Shown here in pieces: positions 31,117 to 40,564 of a stretch of DNA of 64,000 nt. Source of the stretch: Dermatophilaceae bacterium Soc4.6 (GTDB taxonomy: Bacteria > Actinomycetota > Actinomycetes > Actinomycetales > Dermatophilaceae); the NCBI GenBank assembly GCA_039889245.1, contig JAZGVH010000002.1:3162001-3226000 (forward strand), read 5' to 3'. Every line of letters starts with the position of its first letter. The first letter of the stretch is position 1. The notes under the pieces were generated by a model, which was given only the letters and a program-made list of their open reading frames with translations, was not told the origin of the DNA and did no database searches. A program made the translations under genes and the position numbers.

Positions 31117-33027
31117 TTGACTACTCTCACCGCGACAGGCGCGACATCGTACGCCTGGCTGCTCGTCGTGCTGCCGGCGCTCGGCGCCGCCGTGCTCCTC
31201 CTCGGGGGAAAGCGCACCGACAAGTTCGGCCCGCTGCTGGCGACCGCGCTGTCCTGGGCCTCGTTCGTCGTCGGGCTGCTCGTGGTCATCGCCATGGTGG
31301 GCCGCGCCGATGACCAGCGCGCGATGCACCTGCACCTCTTCCCGTGGTTCAGCGTGGGCTCGTTCACCCTCGACGCGGGGCAGCTGCTCGACCCACTGTC
31401 GATGGTCTTCGTCCTGCTCATCACCTTCGTCGGCTCCCTCATCCACGTCTACTCCCTCGGCTACATGGAGCACGACCCCGCCAAGCGGAGGTTCTTCGCC
31501 TACCTCAACCTGTTCGTGGCCGCGATGCTGCTGCTGGTCACGGCCGACAGCTACCTCCTGCTCTACGTCGGCTGGGAGGGCGTGGGCCTCGCGTCCTGGC
31601 TGCTGATCGGGTTCTGGAACCACAACCCGGCCTATGCCACGGCGGCCAACAAGGCCTTCGTGGCCAACCGGGTCGGCGACCTCGGGCTGTCGATCGCGAT
31701 CATGATCATGTTCTTCCAGTTCGGGCACGTCGACTTCGCGTCGGTGTTCGCCGGGGCGGCCGGCGGCGCGAGCCAGCCCGCGCTGACGGCCATCGGCCTG
31801 ATGCTGCTGCTGGGCGCCTGCGGCAAGTCGGCGCAGTTGCCCCTGCAGAGCTGGCTGGGTGACGCGATGGCCGGTCCGACGCCCGTGTCGGCGCTCATCC
31901 ACGCGGCGACCATGGTCACCGCGGGCGTCTACCTCGTCGTGCGCAGCCACGTGATCTTCGAGGGCGCGCCGACCGCGCAGCTGCTCGTCGTCATCGTGGG
32001 CGCCATCACCCTGGTCTTCGGCGCGATCGTCGGCTGCGCCAAGGACGACATGAAGAAGGCCCTGGCCGCCTCGACCATGAGCCAGATCGGCTACATGATG
32101 CTCGCGGCCGGGCTCGGCCCGGTGGGCTACGCCTTCGCCATCGCTCACCTGCTCACCCACGGCTTCTTCAAGGCGGGGATGTTCCTCGGCGCCGGCTCGG
32201 TCATGCACGGCATGAACGACCAGGTCGACATGCGCCGGTTCGGCGGGCTGTTCTCGAGCATGCGGGTCACCGCCGTGACCTTCGGGCTCGGCTTCCTCGC
32301 GATCATCGGCTTCCCCTTCCTCTCCGGCTTCTACACCAAGGACGGCATCATCGAGGCCGCCTTCGTCGGTGAGGGCTGGCGGCCCTGGGTCTTCGGGCTC
32401 GCCGCCATGCTCGGGGCCGGGGTGACCGCGTTCTACATGTCGCGGCTCTACTTCATGACCTTCCTCGGCAAGAAGCGGTGGACCGACGACGTGCACCCGC
32501 ACGAGTCACCCCTGACCATGACGATCCCCATGATGGTGCTGGCGGTCGGCTCGGTCGGGCTCGGTGCCGCCCTCGTGCCGACCGGCCTGATCAAGTCCTG
32601 GCTCGACCCGACCCTGGGCGTGGCCGAGGGCACGGAGGAGAACCCCGTGCTCGCCCCGCTGCTGATCACCGCCCTGACGATGGTGCTCCTCGTCGCGGGG
32701 GTCGCGCTGGCCTACCTGCGCTACTGGCGGGACGCCGTGCCGGTCGAGGCGCCGCGGGGGAGCCTGGTCACCCAGGCCGCCCGCCGCGACCTCTACCAGG
32801 ACGCCGTCAACGAGGGCGTGCTCATGCGCCCCGGCATCCACCTGACCCGCTCGCTCGTCTTCACCGACAGCCGCGGGATCGACGGTGCGGCCGGTGGCCT
32901 CGCCGCCATGATCGGCGGCGCCTCGGCCCGCGTGCGCAAGCTCCAGAACGGCTATGTCCGTTCGTATGCCCTGACGATGCTCGCCGGTGTCGTCGTCGTC
33001 CTCGGAGCCCTGTGGGTGATTCAGTGA
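31117..33027 (+). CDS. nuoL: NADH-quinone oxidoreductase subunit L
   Basis: A 636-residue antiporter-like subunit. The key residues are visible: Glu in [20 protein letters not shown] and Lys in [19 protein letters not shown], with [18 protein letters not shown] after it. The C-terminal part carries the amphipathic lateral helix region. The start is TTG at 31117 ([10 protein letters not shown] read as Met-Thr-Thr), nine bases after AGGAG. Complete. Confidence 0.95.
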   Translation: MTTLTATGATSYAWLLVVLPALGAAVLLLGGKRTDKFGPLLATALSWASFVVGLLVVIAMVGRADDQRAMHLHLFPWFSVGSFTLDAGQLLDPLSMVFVLLITFVGSLIHVYSLGYMEHDPAKRRFFAYLNLFVAAMLLLVTADSYLLLYVGWEGVGLASWLLIGFWNHNPAYATAANKAFVANRVGDLGLSIAIMIMFFQFGHVDFASVFAGAAGGASQPALTAIGLMLLLGACGKSAQLPLQSWLGDAMAGPTPVSALIHAATMVTAGVYLVVRSHVIFEGAPTAQLLVVIVGAITLVFGAIVGCAKDDMKKALAASTMSQIGYMMLAAGLGPVGYAFAIAHLLTHGFFKAGMFLGAGSVMHGMNDQVDMRRFGGLFSSMRVTAVTFGLGFLAIIGFPFLSGFYTKDGIIEAAFVGEGWRPWVFGLAAMLGAGVTAFYMSRLYFMTFLGKKRWTDDVHPHESPLTMTIPMMVLAVGSVGLGAALVPTGLIKSWLDPTLGVAEGTEENPVLAPLLITALTMVLLVAGVALAYLRYWRDAVPVEAPRGSLVTQAARRDLYQDAVNEGVLMRPGIHLTRSLVFTDSRGIDGAAGGLAAMIGGASARVRKLQNGYVRSYALTMLAGVVVVLGALWVIQ

Positions 33028-34580
33028 TGTCCGCCTTTCCCTACCTCACCGTCATGGGGGCCCTACCCCTGGTGGGATCGGCCGTCGTGCTCCTGCTGCC
33101 GGCCTCCCTGGCGGCACGGGCCAAGCAGGTCGCTCTGGGCTTCTCGCTGGTGACGCTCGTCGTCGGCGTCGTGGCCGCACTGCAGTTCAAGACCAGCGGC
33201 ACGACGGGCCAGTTCCAGCTGATGGAGCAGCACGGGTGGATCCCGCAGTTCGGGGTGAGCTACGCCCTCGGGGTCGACGGCATCGCCCTCGCCCTGATCC
33301 TCATGTCGGTGATCCTCACACCGATCTGCCTGCTCGCGGCCTTCCGTGACCTGCCCGAGGACGAGCAGGGCACCTCGCGCGAGAAGACCTACTTCGCACT
33401 GATGCTCGTGCTCGAGACCTTCATGATCGGCGTCTTCGCGGCCACCGACGTCTTCCTGTTCTACGTCTTCTTCGAGGCCATGCTCATCCCGGTCTACTTC
33501 CTCATCGGGCGCTTCGGTGGGGCCCGTCGGCAGTATGCCGCGGTCAAGTTCCTGCTCTTCTCGCTCCTCGGCGGCCTGGTCATGCTGGCCGCGGTCATCG
33601 GGCTCTACGTGCAGGGTCCCGGCGGCACCGAGGGCTTCCTGGTCGAGAAGCTCACCGGGCTGCCGCTGTCGGTCGACACCGGCCGCTGGCTCTTCGTCGG
33701 CTTCTTCTTCGCCTTCGCGGTCAAGGCCCCGATGTTCCCGGTCCACACCTGGCTGCCGGATGCCGCAACCGAGGCGCGCCCGGCCACGGCGACCCTGCTC
33801 GTGGGCGTGCTCGACAAGGTCGGCACCTACGGCATGCTGCGCTTCTGCCTGCAGATGTTCCCCGAGGCCAGCAGGTGGGCGACCCCGGTCGTCATCGTCC
33901 TCGCCGTCGTCTCCGTGCTCTACGGCGCGCTGCTGGCCATCGGCCAGACCGACGTCATGCGGCTGATCTCCTACACCTCGATCAGCCACTTCGGCTTCAT
34001 CGTGCTGGGCATCTTCGCCATGACGTCGACCGGCGCCTCCGGGGCCACGCTCTACATGGTCAACCACGGCTTCACGACCGCCGCGCTCTTCCTCTTCGCC
34101 GGCATGCTGGTCAGCCGCCGCGGCAGCAAGCGCATCGAGGACTACGGCGGCTGGCAGCGGATCACCCCGGTGCTGGCCGGGTCCTTCCTCATCGCCGGGC
34201 TGTCCGGTCTCGCGCTGCCCGGGATGGGGGCGTTCCTCGCCGAGTTCACCACGCTCGTCGGCATCTTCCAGCGCTATCCCGCGCCGGCCATCGTCGCGAC
34301 CTTCGGCATCATCCTGGCCGCGCTCTACATCCTGCTGATGTACAAGAAGATGATGACCGGGCCCAAGCCCGAGGGGCTCGACTCCACCCCCGACCTCGGG
34401 ATGCGTGAGAAGTGGGTCGTGGCCCCGCTCATCGCCCTCTTCCTCGTGCTCGGCTTCTATCCCAAGCCGGTGAACGACATCGTCAACCCGGCCGTCACCA
34501 CGACCCTGAGCTATGTCGGGGTCACCGACCCGAAGCCCGTCGTGCCTGTCGCCGACCTGGTGCAAGGAGCTTCCAAGTGA
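33027..34580 (+). CDS. nuoM: NADH-quinone oxidoreductase subunit M
   Basis: A 517-residue antiporter-like subunit. VFLFYVFFEAMLIPVYFLIGRFGG holds the conserved Glu, and AFAVKAPMFPVHTWLPDAATEA the conserved Lys. ATG at 33027 shares one base with the nuoL stop. Typical length of 500-520 residues. Confidence 0.96.
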   Translation: MSAFPYLTVMGALPLVGSAVVLLLPASLAARAKQVALGFSLVTLVVGVVAALQFKTSGTTGQFQLMEQHGWIPQFGVSYALGVDGIALALILMSVILTPICLLAAFRDLPEDEQGTSREKTYFALMLVLETFMIGVFAATDVFLFYVFFEAMLIPVYFLIGRFGGARRQYAAVKFLLFSLLGGLVMLAAVIGLYVQGPGGTEGFLVEKLTGLPLSVDTGRWLFVGFFFAFAVKAPMFPVHTWLPDAATEARPATATLLVGVLDKVGTYGMLRFCLQMFPEASRWATPVVIVLAVVSVLYGALLAIGQTDVMRLISYTSISHFGFIVLGIFAMTSTGASGATLYMVNHGFTTAALFLFAGMLVSRRGSKRIEDYGGWQRITPVLAGSFLIAGLSGLALPGMGAFLAEFTTLVGIFQRYPAPAIVATFGIILAALYILLMYKKMMTGPKPEGLDSTPDLGMREKWVVAPLIALFLVLGFYPKPVNDIVNPAVTTTLSYVGVTDPKPVVPVADLVQGASK

Positions 34581-36202
34581 CCCCCGCCCTCGTGACCGTG
34601 CTCACGACAGCCCCCCTGGCGCCCGGCGACTTCCCGCGGGCGTCGCTCGACTACGGCGCCCTGGCCCCGGTGCTCGTCATCTCGGGGGCGGCGCTGCTCG
34701 GGGTGCTCGTCGAGGCCTTCGTGCCCCGCCGCAGCCGGTATGCCGTGCAGGTGGGGCTCGCGCTGCTCGGCCTCGTCGCCGCCTTCGTCGTGCTCGTCGT
34801 CGTCTCGGTCGACCACCAGACCGCGACCGCCGGGCTGAAGTCGGCTGGGGGAGCAGTGCTCGGCTCGGTCATCATCGACGGCCCTGCGCTCTTCCTGCAA
34901 GGCGCGATCCTCGTCTTCGCGGTGCTCGGGGTGCTGACGATGGCCGAGCGTCTCGGTGGCACCGGCTCCGACGCCTTCACACCGGTGGGTTCGACCACGC
35001 CGGGCTCGGCCGGTGAGGCCCTGGCCGAGAAGGCCGGGGCGATGACCTCCGAGGTCTTCCCCCTCACCCTCTTCGCCGTCGTCGGCATGATGCTCTTCCC
35101 GGCGGCCGGTGACCTGCTGACGATGTTCATCGCCCTCGAGGTGCTGTCGCTGCCGCTCTACATCCTGACCGGCCTGGCTCGTCGCCGTCGCCTGCTGTCG
35201 CAGGAGGCCTCGCTGAAGTACTTCCTGCTGGGCGCCTTCTCGTCGGCCTTCTTCCTCTTCGGCTCGGCGCTGCTCTTCGGCTACTCCGGGTCGGTCTACC
35301 TTCCGGAGATCGCGGCGGCCATCAGCGCTGGTGGCTCGCCGATGCAGGGTCTGCTGGTGCCCGGCGTCGCCCTCGTGGCCATGGGCCTGCTCTTCAAGGT
35401 CGGCGCGGTGCCGTTCCACTCGTGGACGCCCGACGTCTACCAGGGAGCGCCCACCCCGGTCACCGGGTTCATGGCGGCGGCGACCAAGCTGGCCGCCTTC
35501 GGAGCCATCCTGCGCCTGTTCTACGTCGGCATCGCCGGTGACCGGTGGACGTGGACGCCGGCCGTGGCCGTCATCGCCCTGCTCACCATGGTGGTCGGCG
35601 CCGTCCTGTCGGTGACGCAGACCGACGTCAAGCGCCTCCTGGCCTACTCGTCCATCGCGCACGCCGGCTTCATCCTGGTCGGGGTCCTGGCCTTCGACCG
35701 GGTGGGCATCAGCGGTGTGATGTTCTACCTCGTCGCCTACGGTCTGGCCACGATCGCGGCCTTCGCCATCGTCGGTCTCGTGCGGGCCGACGGGGCCGAG
35801 GCGACCCACCTGTCCCAGTGGGCCGGGCTGGGCAAGCGCCACCCGTGGACGTCGGCGGTCTTCGCGTTCCTGCTGCTGGCCTTCGCCGGTATCCCGCTCA
35901 CCTCCGGGTTCACGGCGAAGTTCGCCGTGTTCGCGCCCGCCCTGCGCTCCGGCGGCATCGGCACCACGCTGGTGATCGTGGGTCTGCTCAGCAGCGCCAT
36001 CACCGTCTTCGTCTACGTGCGGGTCATCGTGCTGATGTACTTCACCGACTCGACCGGCGACAGCGCCAACGTCGCCGTCGTCACCCCGTCGGCGATGACG
36101 ACCGTGGCGATCACCTTCGGCGCCCTGCTCACGCTGGTCCTCGGGGTCTTCCCCTCCCAGCTGCTCCAGCTCGCCTCCGACGCCTCGCTGTTCGTTCGTT
36201 GA
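34577..36202 (+). CDS. nuoN: NADH-quinone oxidoreductase subunit N
   Basis: A 541-residue antiporter-like subunit. MFIALEVLSLPLYILTGL carries the conserved Glu; LFKVGAVPFHSWTPDVYQGAP the conserved Lys. The GTG start at 34577 overlaps nuoM by 4 bp and follows CAAGGAG. Last subunit of the operon; the polyprenyl synthase follows after 16 bp, so it is probably co-transcribed. Confidence 0.96.
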   Translation: MTPALVTVLTTAPLAPGDFPRASLDYGALAPVLVISGAALLGVLVEAFVPRRSRYAVQVGLALLGLVAAFVVLVVVSVDHQTATAGLKSAGGAVLGSVIIDGPALFLQGAILVFAVLGVLTMAERLGGTGSDAFTPVGSTTPGSAGEALAEKAGAMTSEVFPLTLFAVVGMMLFPAAGDLLTMFIALEVLSLPLYILTGLARRRRLLSQEASLKYFLLGAFSSAFFLFGSALLFGYSGSVYLPEIAAAISAGGSPMQGLLVPGVALVAMGLLFKVGAVPFHSWTPDVYQGAPTPVTGFMAAATKLAAFGAILRLFYVGIAGDRWTWTPAVAVIALLTMVVGAVLSVTQTDVKRLLAYSSIAHAGFILVGVLAFDRVGISGVMFYLVAYGLATIAAFAIVGLVRADGAEATHLSQWAGLGKRHPWTSAVFAFLLLAFAGIPLTSGFTAKFAVFAPALRSGGIGTTLVIVGLLSSAITVFVYVRVIVLMYFTDSTGDSANVAVVTPSAMTTVAITFGALLTLVLGVFPSQLLQLASDASLFVR

Positions 36203-36218
36203 CCGGCGACCGGCTCCA

Positions 36219-37259
36219 GTGACCACACCGACTGCCAGCGCGCCCCCGCCCTCCGCGGGGGCGACGCCCCCGGTGCTCGCCCTCCCCGGGGTCACACCCG
36301 ATCTGGGGCGGCGGCTCCAGGACGGGCTGGCCCGGGTCGACGCGCTCATCCTGGCGACGGTCGACCACGACGACGCGCTCATCGCACGGGCGTCGGCGCA
36401 CCTCACCAGCGCCGGGGGCAAGCGCATGCGACCCCTGCTCACGCTGCTGGCGGCGGAGCTGGGCACGGGGATCAACGACGCCGTCGTCTCGGCGGCTGCC
36501 GGGGTCGAGCTGACCCACCTCGCGTCGCTCTACCACGACGACGTGATGGACGAGGCCGACGTGCGTCGCGGCGTGCCCAGCGCCAACTCGCTCTGGGACA
36601 ACTCGACCGCGATCCTGATCGGCGACCTGCTCTTCGGCAAGGCCTCCGAGATCATCGCCGACCTCGGACCCGAGGCCGTCAAGATCCAGGCCCGCACCTT
36701 CGTGCGCCTGTGCGGGGGGCAGATCCGTGACGACCGGCCGGCGCCCGCAGACGCCGACCCGGTCGCCTACTACCTCGGGGTCCTCGCCGACAAGACGGGC
36801 GCCCTCATCGCGGCGGCTGCCCGCTACGGCGCCATGTTCGGCGGCAGCGACGAGCACGTGGTGAGCCTCGTGACCGCCTACGGTGAGGAGCTGGGCGTGG
36901 CCTTCCAGCTGGCCGACGACCTCATCGACGTCTCGTCGGAGGGCCACGAGACGGGCAAGACGCCGGGCACCGACCTGCGCGAGCGCAAGCGCACGCTGCC
37001 GGTGCTGCACGCGCTGGCCACCACCGACGAGAGCAGCGCCCGGCTGCGCGAGCTGCTGCTGGGTGACCTGCACGACGACGAGCCGGGCCTCATCGAGGCC
37101 CTCGACCTGCTGCGGGTCCACCCCGCGCTCGAGCGGGCGCGAGCCGAGACCCAGCAGGTCGGCCGCGCCGCCGCCGAGAGGCTCGACGCGCTGCCGCCGA
37201 GCGACGCACGCACCGCCCTCCAGACCCTCGTCATGTCCGTCACCGACCGCGTCGGCTGA
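36219..37259 (+). CDS. All-trans polyprenyl diphosphate synthase
   Basis: A 346-residue trans-prenyltransferase. The two Asp-rich motifs are present: first Asp107-Asp108-x-x-Asp111 (YHDDVMDEAD) and second Asp233-Asp234-x-x-Asp237 (LADDLIDV); GGKRMRP near 67 binds isopentenyl diphosphate. It most likely makes the hepta- to nonaprenyl tail of menaquinone (like GrcC1 or HepT), since it closes the nuo operon and the window carries the rest of the menaquinone genes; mycobacterial menJ also neighbours such a gene. Chain length cannot be read from the sequence. GTG start at 36219. Confidence 0.9.
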   Translation: MTTPTASAPPPSAGATPPVLALPGVTPDLGRRLQDGLARVDALILATVDHDDALIARASAHLTSAGGKRMRPLLTLLAAELGTGINDAVVSAAAGVELTHLASLYHDDVMDEADVRRGVPSANSLWDNSTAILIGDLLFGKASEIIADLGPEAVKIQARTFVRLCGGQIRDDRPAPADADPVAYYLGVLADKTGALIAAAARYGAMFGGSDEHVVSLVTAYGEELGVAFQLADDLIDVSSEGHETGKTPGTDLRERKRTLPVLHALATTDESSARLRELLLGDLHDDEPGLIEALDLLRVHPALERARAETQQVGRAAAERLDALPPSDARTALQTLVMSVTDRVG

Positions 37260-37260
37260 C

Positions 37261-37303
37261 CCACCCCCCGCGTTCCGAACGAGGGAAACCCTTCAGGGGG
37301 TGG
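37261..37303. terminator. Inverted repeat between convergent genes
   Basis: CCACCCCC (37261-37268) and GGGGGTGG (37296-37303) form 8 bp arms around a 27 nt loop, between the ends of the polyprenyl synthase and the MOSC gene. The right arm lies inside the last codons of the MOSC gene. A bidirectional terminator is plausible but the loop is long. Confidence 0.35.
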
Positions 37304-37973
37304 GGTGGGCGTCGCGGGCGGCCTGCTCCGCGGCCTGCCTGGTCTGCGGCTCGAGGTCGTCGCCAGCGGCCAGCAGGCCCGGCAGCAGGTCCTTGCGGAC
37401 CGTGGTGGCCAGGAAGACGTCACTGACACGTATGCCGTGAGCCGGGCGGTGGACGACCTCGACCACGTCGTCGGCGGCCACCGGCCCCGGCTCGACCACC
37501 GCGAGGTAGGCGCCGGTGCGGTTCTCCGCCGTGAAGGTCCTGAGCCAGCCCTTGACGTCGATCCAGGCCCGGAAGGTCGAGCAGGGGACCCGGGGCGCCG
37601 TCACCTGGAGCACCAGGGTCTCGCCGACCCGCCACCGCTCACCCACCACCGCGTCGCTCACGACGAGGCCTGACGTCGTGAGGTTCTCACCGAAGGCGCC
37701 ACCCGCCAGGTCGCGCCCGAGCAGCCGCTCAAAGTGGTCGAGGTCCTCGCGGGCGTAGGCATACACCGCCTGGGTGTCGCCGCCGTGATGCCGGTGGTCG
37801 CCGAGCTCGTCGCCCACGAGGCCGCTGCCGAGGCCACCCTGCTTGTGGCCCGGCGCCCGCACCTGCACCGGTCCCTCGACCGGCACCTTGCCGATGCCGG
37901 ACGGCAGCTGCTTGGCCGAGCGGATCGGCTCGAGGCGCCCGACGTTGACGGTGAGGACCCGGGGTGACGGCAT
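37293..37973 (-). CDS. MOSC-domain protein, YiiM-like
   Basis: A 226-residue protein of the MOSC (molybdenum cofactor sulfurase C-terminal) superfamily. Conserved parts are GDTQAVYAYAREDLDHFE, GAFGENLTTSGL, VGERWRVG and the Cys in APRVPCSTFRAW, which carries sulfur or substrate in the family. Related YiiM proteins reduce N-hydroxylated compounds with molybdenum cofactor. The ATG (complement of 37971-37973; MPSPRVLTVNVG) fits the family start; the frame stays open upstream only as a shadow. Confidence 0.87.
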   Translation of the reverse strand: MPSPRVLTVNVGRLEPIRSAKQLPSGIGKVPVEGPVQVRAPGHKQGGLGSGLVGDELGDHRHHGGDTQAVYAYAREDLDHFERLLGRDLAGGAFGENLTTSGLVVSDAVVGERWRVGETLVLQVTAPRVPCSTFRAWIDVKGWLRTFTAENRTGAYLAVVEPGPVAADDVVEVVHRPAHGIRVSDVFLATTVRKDLLPGLLAAGDDLEPQTRQAAEQAARDAHPTP

Positions 37974-38052
37974 GTGACCATGGTACGGAGCCACGAGAGC
38001 GCACCCAGCGCCCCCACCGCGTGCCTGCACGCCGCCCTGAGACGGAGCCCGA

Positions 38053-39597
38053 GTGAGCATGACCCCCCACGAGCCGACGCAACCGGTCCGACACCGGCCC
38101 GAGACCCGCTTCCCCCACGAGCACGACACCACCTCGGTGCGTGCCGCCCTGCGCTCCCCGAAGCGCCTGCGCGTCGAGGTGCTCGCCGGTCTCGTGGTGG
38201 CGCTGGCCCTGATCCCCGAGGCGATCTCCTTCTCCATCCTCGCCGGGGTCGACCCGCGGGTCGGGCTCTTCGCGTCCTTCACCATGGCCGTGACGATCTC
38301 GGTCGTGGGTGGCCGCCCCGCGATGATCTCGGCCGCGACCGGCGCCGTCGCCCTGGTGGTCGCCCCCGTGGTGCGCCAGCACGGCATCGACTACCTGATC
38401 GCGACCGTGCTCCTCGCCGGGGTGCTGCAGGTCGTGCTGTCCGTCGTGGGGGCGGCCCGGCTGATGCGCTTCGTGCCGCGCTCGGTGATGGTCGGCTTCG
38501 TCAACGCCCTCGCGATCCTCATCCTCTGGGCGCAGGTGCCCCACCTCGTCGGTGTGCCGTGGATGGTCTATCCGCTGGTGGTCATCGGCCTGCTGGTCAT
38601 GGTCTACCTACCCCGCCTGACCACCATCGTGCCCGCTCCGCTGGTGGCCATCGTGCTGCTCACCGGAGCGAGCGTCGTGGCCGCGATCGCCGTGCCGGAC
38701 GTGGGCGATGAGGGCGCGCTGCCCGACAGCCTGCCTGGCCTGGTCATCCCCCACGTGCCCTTCACGCTCGAGACCCTGCGCATCATCGCGCCCTACGCCC
38801 TCGCCATGGCGCTGGTGGGGCTGATGGAGTCGTTGATGACCGCCAAGCTGGTCGACGACGTGACCGACACCCACTCGTCCAAGACCCGCGAGGCATGGGG
38901 CCAGGGCGTCGCCAACCTCGTGACCGGAGCCTTCGGCGGCATGGGCGGCTGCGCGATGATCGGGCAGACGATGATCAACGTCAAGGTCTCAGGGGCCCGC
39001 ACCCGCATCTCGACCTTCCTCGCCGGGGTGTTCCTGCTCGTGCTGGTCGTCGGCCTCGGCGACGTCGTGGCCCTGATCCCCATGGCCGCGCTCGTGGCCG
39101 TGATGGTGATGGTGTCGGTGGGCACCTTCGACTGGCACAGCATCCGCCCGTCGACGCTGCGCCGGATGCCGATCAGCGAGACCGCCGTGATGGTCGTGAC
39201 CGTGGTCGTCGTGGTCGCCACGTCGAACCTCGCGATCGGTGTGGTCGTCGGCACGGTGATGGCCATGGTGCTCTTCGCCCGCCGGGTCGCCCACCTCACC
39301 CGGGTCGTCGACGTCGCGCACCCCGACCCCGACACCCGCGTCTACGCCGTCGAGGGGGCACTGTTCTTCGCCTCCAGCAACGACCTGGTCACGCAGTTCG
39401 ACTACGTCGGGGACCCAGCGACGGTCGTGATCGACCTCTCGGCCTCGCACGTCTGGGACGCCTCCACGGTGGCCGCACTGGACGCCATCCAGCAGCGGTA
39501 TGCCGCCAAGGGCAAGACCGCGACCATCGTGGGGCTCAACGACAACAGCAGGGCCCGGCACGAGGCGCTCGCCGGGCAGCTCGGCGCCGGCCACTGA
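38053..39597 (+). CDS. SulP/SLC26 anion transporter with STAS domain
   Basis: A 514-residue transporter. The membrane domain begins after about 45 hydrophilic residues with LRVEVLAGLVVALALIPEA, the SulP signature, and has 10-12 helices including GGMGGCAMIGQTMINVKVSG. The cytosolic STAS domain is at the C-terminus (VIDLSASHVWDASTVAALD). Substrates in the family are sulfate, bicarbonate or dicarboxylates; none is indicated here. GTG at 38053 and ATG at 38059 are both possible; GGAG at 38044 suits either. Confidence 0.9.
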   Translation: MSMTPHEPTQPVRHRPETRFPHEHDTTSVRAALRSPKRLRVEVLAGLVVALALIPEAISFSILAGVDPRVGLFASFTMAVTISVVGGRPAMISAATGAVALVVAPVVRQHGIDYLIATVLLAGVLQVVLSVVGAARLMRFVPRSVMVGFVNALAILILWAQVPHLVGVPWMVYPLVVIGLLVMVYLPRLTTIVPAPLVAIVLLTGASVVAAIAVPDVGDEGALPDSLPGLVIPHVPFTLETLRIIAPYALAMALVGLMESLMTAKLVDDVTDTHSSKTREAWGQGVANLVTGAFGGMGGCAMIGQTMINVKVSGARTRISTFLAGVFLLVLVVGLGDVVALIPMAALVAVMVMVSVGTFDWHSIRPSTLRRMPISETAVMVVTVVVVVATSNLAIGVVVGTVMAMVLFARRVAHLTRVVDVAHPDPDTRVYAVEGALFFASSNDLVTQFDYVGDPATVVIDLSASHVWDASTVAALDAIQQRYAAKGKTATIVGLNDNSRARHEALAGQLGAGH

Positions 39598-39602
39598 CCG
39601 GT

Positions 39603-39631
39603 CCTGCTGACCCGTGCGCGGGTCAGGCAGG
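39603..39631. terminator. Strong hairpin between convergent sulP-type and rarD genes
   Basis: CTGACCCG-TGCG-CGGGTCAG (39607-39626) is a perfect 8 bp stem with a 4 nt loop, extended by CCTG and CAGG with one bulged G to about 12 bp. It lies right after the transporter stop and reaches into the last codons of the convergent EamA gene. It is the best terminator candidate in the window and would work in both directions. Confidence 0.65.
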
Positions 39632-40564
39632 GCGCAGCCGTCGGGGCCGGGGGCGGGCGGCGAGCGAGTCGACACTGAGCAGCAGCAGCGCCACCCACAC
39701 GACGCCGAAGCCGATCCACCGTGCCGTCGAGAGCCGCTCGCCCAGCAGTATCACCCCGCACAGCAGCTGCAGCACCGGGGTGATGAACTGCAGGAGCCCG
39801 ATCGTGACGAGGGGGATCCGCCGGGCGGCAGCAGCGAAGAGCAGCAACGGGATCGCGGTCACGACGCCACCGAGCACGAGCAGGGTCGGGTGCGCCGACC
39901 CGTTGCCGGTGAAGGTCTGGGCGCCCGTGCGGCCGAGCACCACGAGCACCACGAGGGCGAAGGGCGCGAGCACCACCGTCTCGACGGTGAGACCGTGCAG
40001 GGCTGGCAGCCCCACCCCGAGGCGCTTCTTGAGCAGCCCGTAGGCCGCGAAGCTCACCGCGAGCACGAAGGAGATCCAGGGCACGTGGCCGGCGGCCACG
40101 GTGAGGTAGAGGCCAGCGGCGACGCCCACGCCGACGGCCGCCCACTGGAGCGGACGCAGGTGCTCACCCAGCACGACGACGCCGAGCGCCACGGTCACGA
40201 GCGGGTTGAGGAAGTAGCCGAGCGACGCGTCCGCGACGTCGTGCGCCGCGACGGCCGCGACGTAGAAGCCCCAGTTGACCGCGATGGCGACCGCTGCGAG
40301 AGCGAGCCCGCCGAGCAGCCGCGGCTGCCGCACGAGGGCGGGCACCCACCGCACGTCGCGCACGACGACCAGCACCAGCAGGCACAGGGCCAGCGTCCAG
40401 ACGATGCGATGGGCCAGGATCTCGAGCGCCCCCGCGGGGGCGAGCGCGTGGAAGTAGAGCGGGAAGGCGCCCCACACGGCATACGCGATGAGCCCGTACG
40501 CCGTGCCCTTCGCCGTCTCGTCGGCGGTTGCGCCACCCTGGCCCGTCGGAGAGCTCCTCGTCAC
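39623..40564 (-). CDS. rarD: EamA-family transporter RarD
   Basis: A 313-residue membrane protein with ten helices in two EamA repeats. TAYGLIAYAVWGAFPLYFHAL and VNWGFYVAAVAAHDVADASLGYFLNP match RarD (chloramphenicol-sensitive family), and LLQFITPVLQLLCGVILLGE the second repeat. The transported compound is unknown. Its GTG start overlaps the korB stop by 4 bp, so it is the third gene of the kor operon. Confidence 0.9.
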   Translation of the reverse strand: MTRSSPTGQGGATADETAKGTAYGLIAYAVWGAFPLYFHALAPAGALEILAHRIVWTLALCLLVLVVVRDVRWVPALVRQPRLLGGLALAAVAIAVNWGFYVAAVAAHDVADASLGYFLNPLVTVALGVVVLGEHLRPLQWAAVGVGVAAGLYLTVAAGHVPWISFVLAVSFAAYGLLKKRLGVGLPALHGLTVETVVLAPFALVVLVVLGRTGAQTFTGNGSAHPTLLVLGGVVTAIPLLLFAAAARRIPLVTIGLLQFITPVLQLLCGVILLGERLSTARWIGFGVVWVALLLLSVDSLAARPRPRRLRPA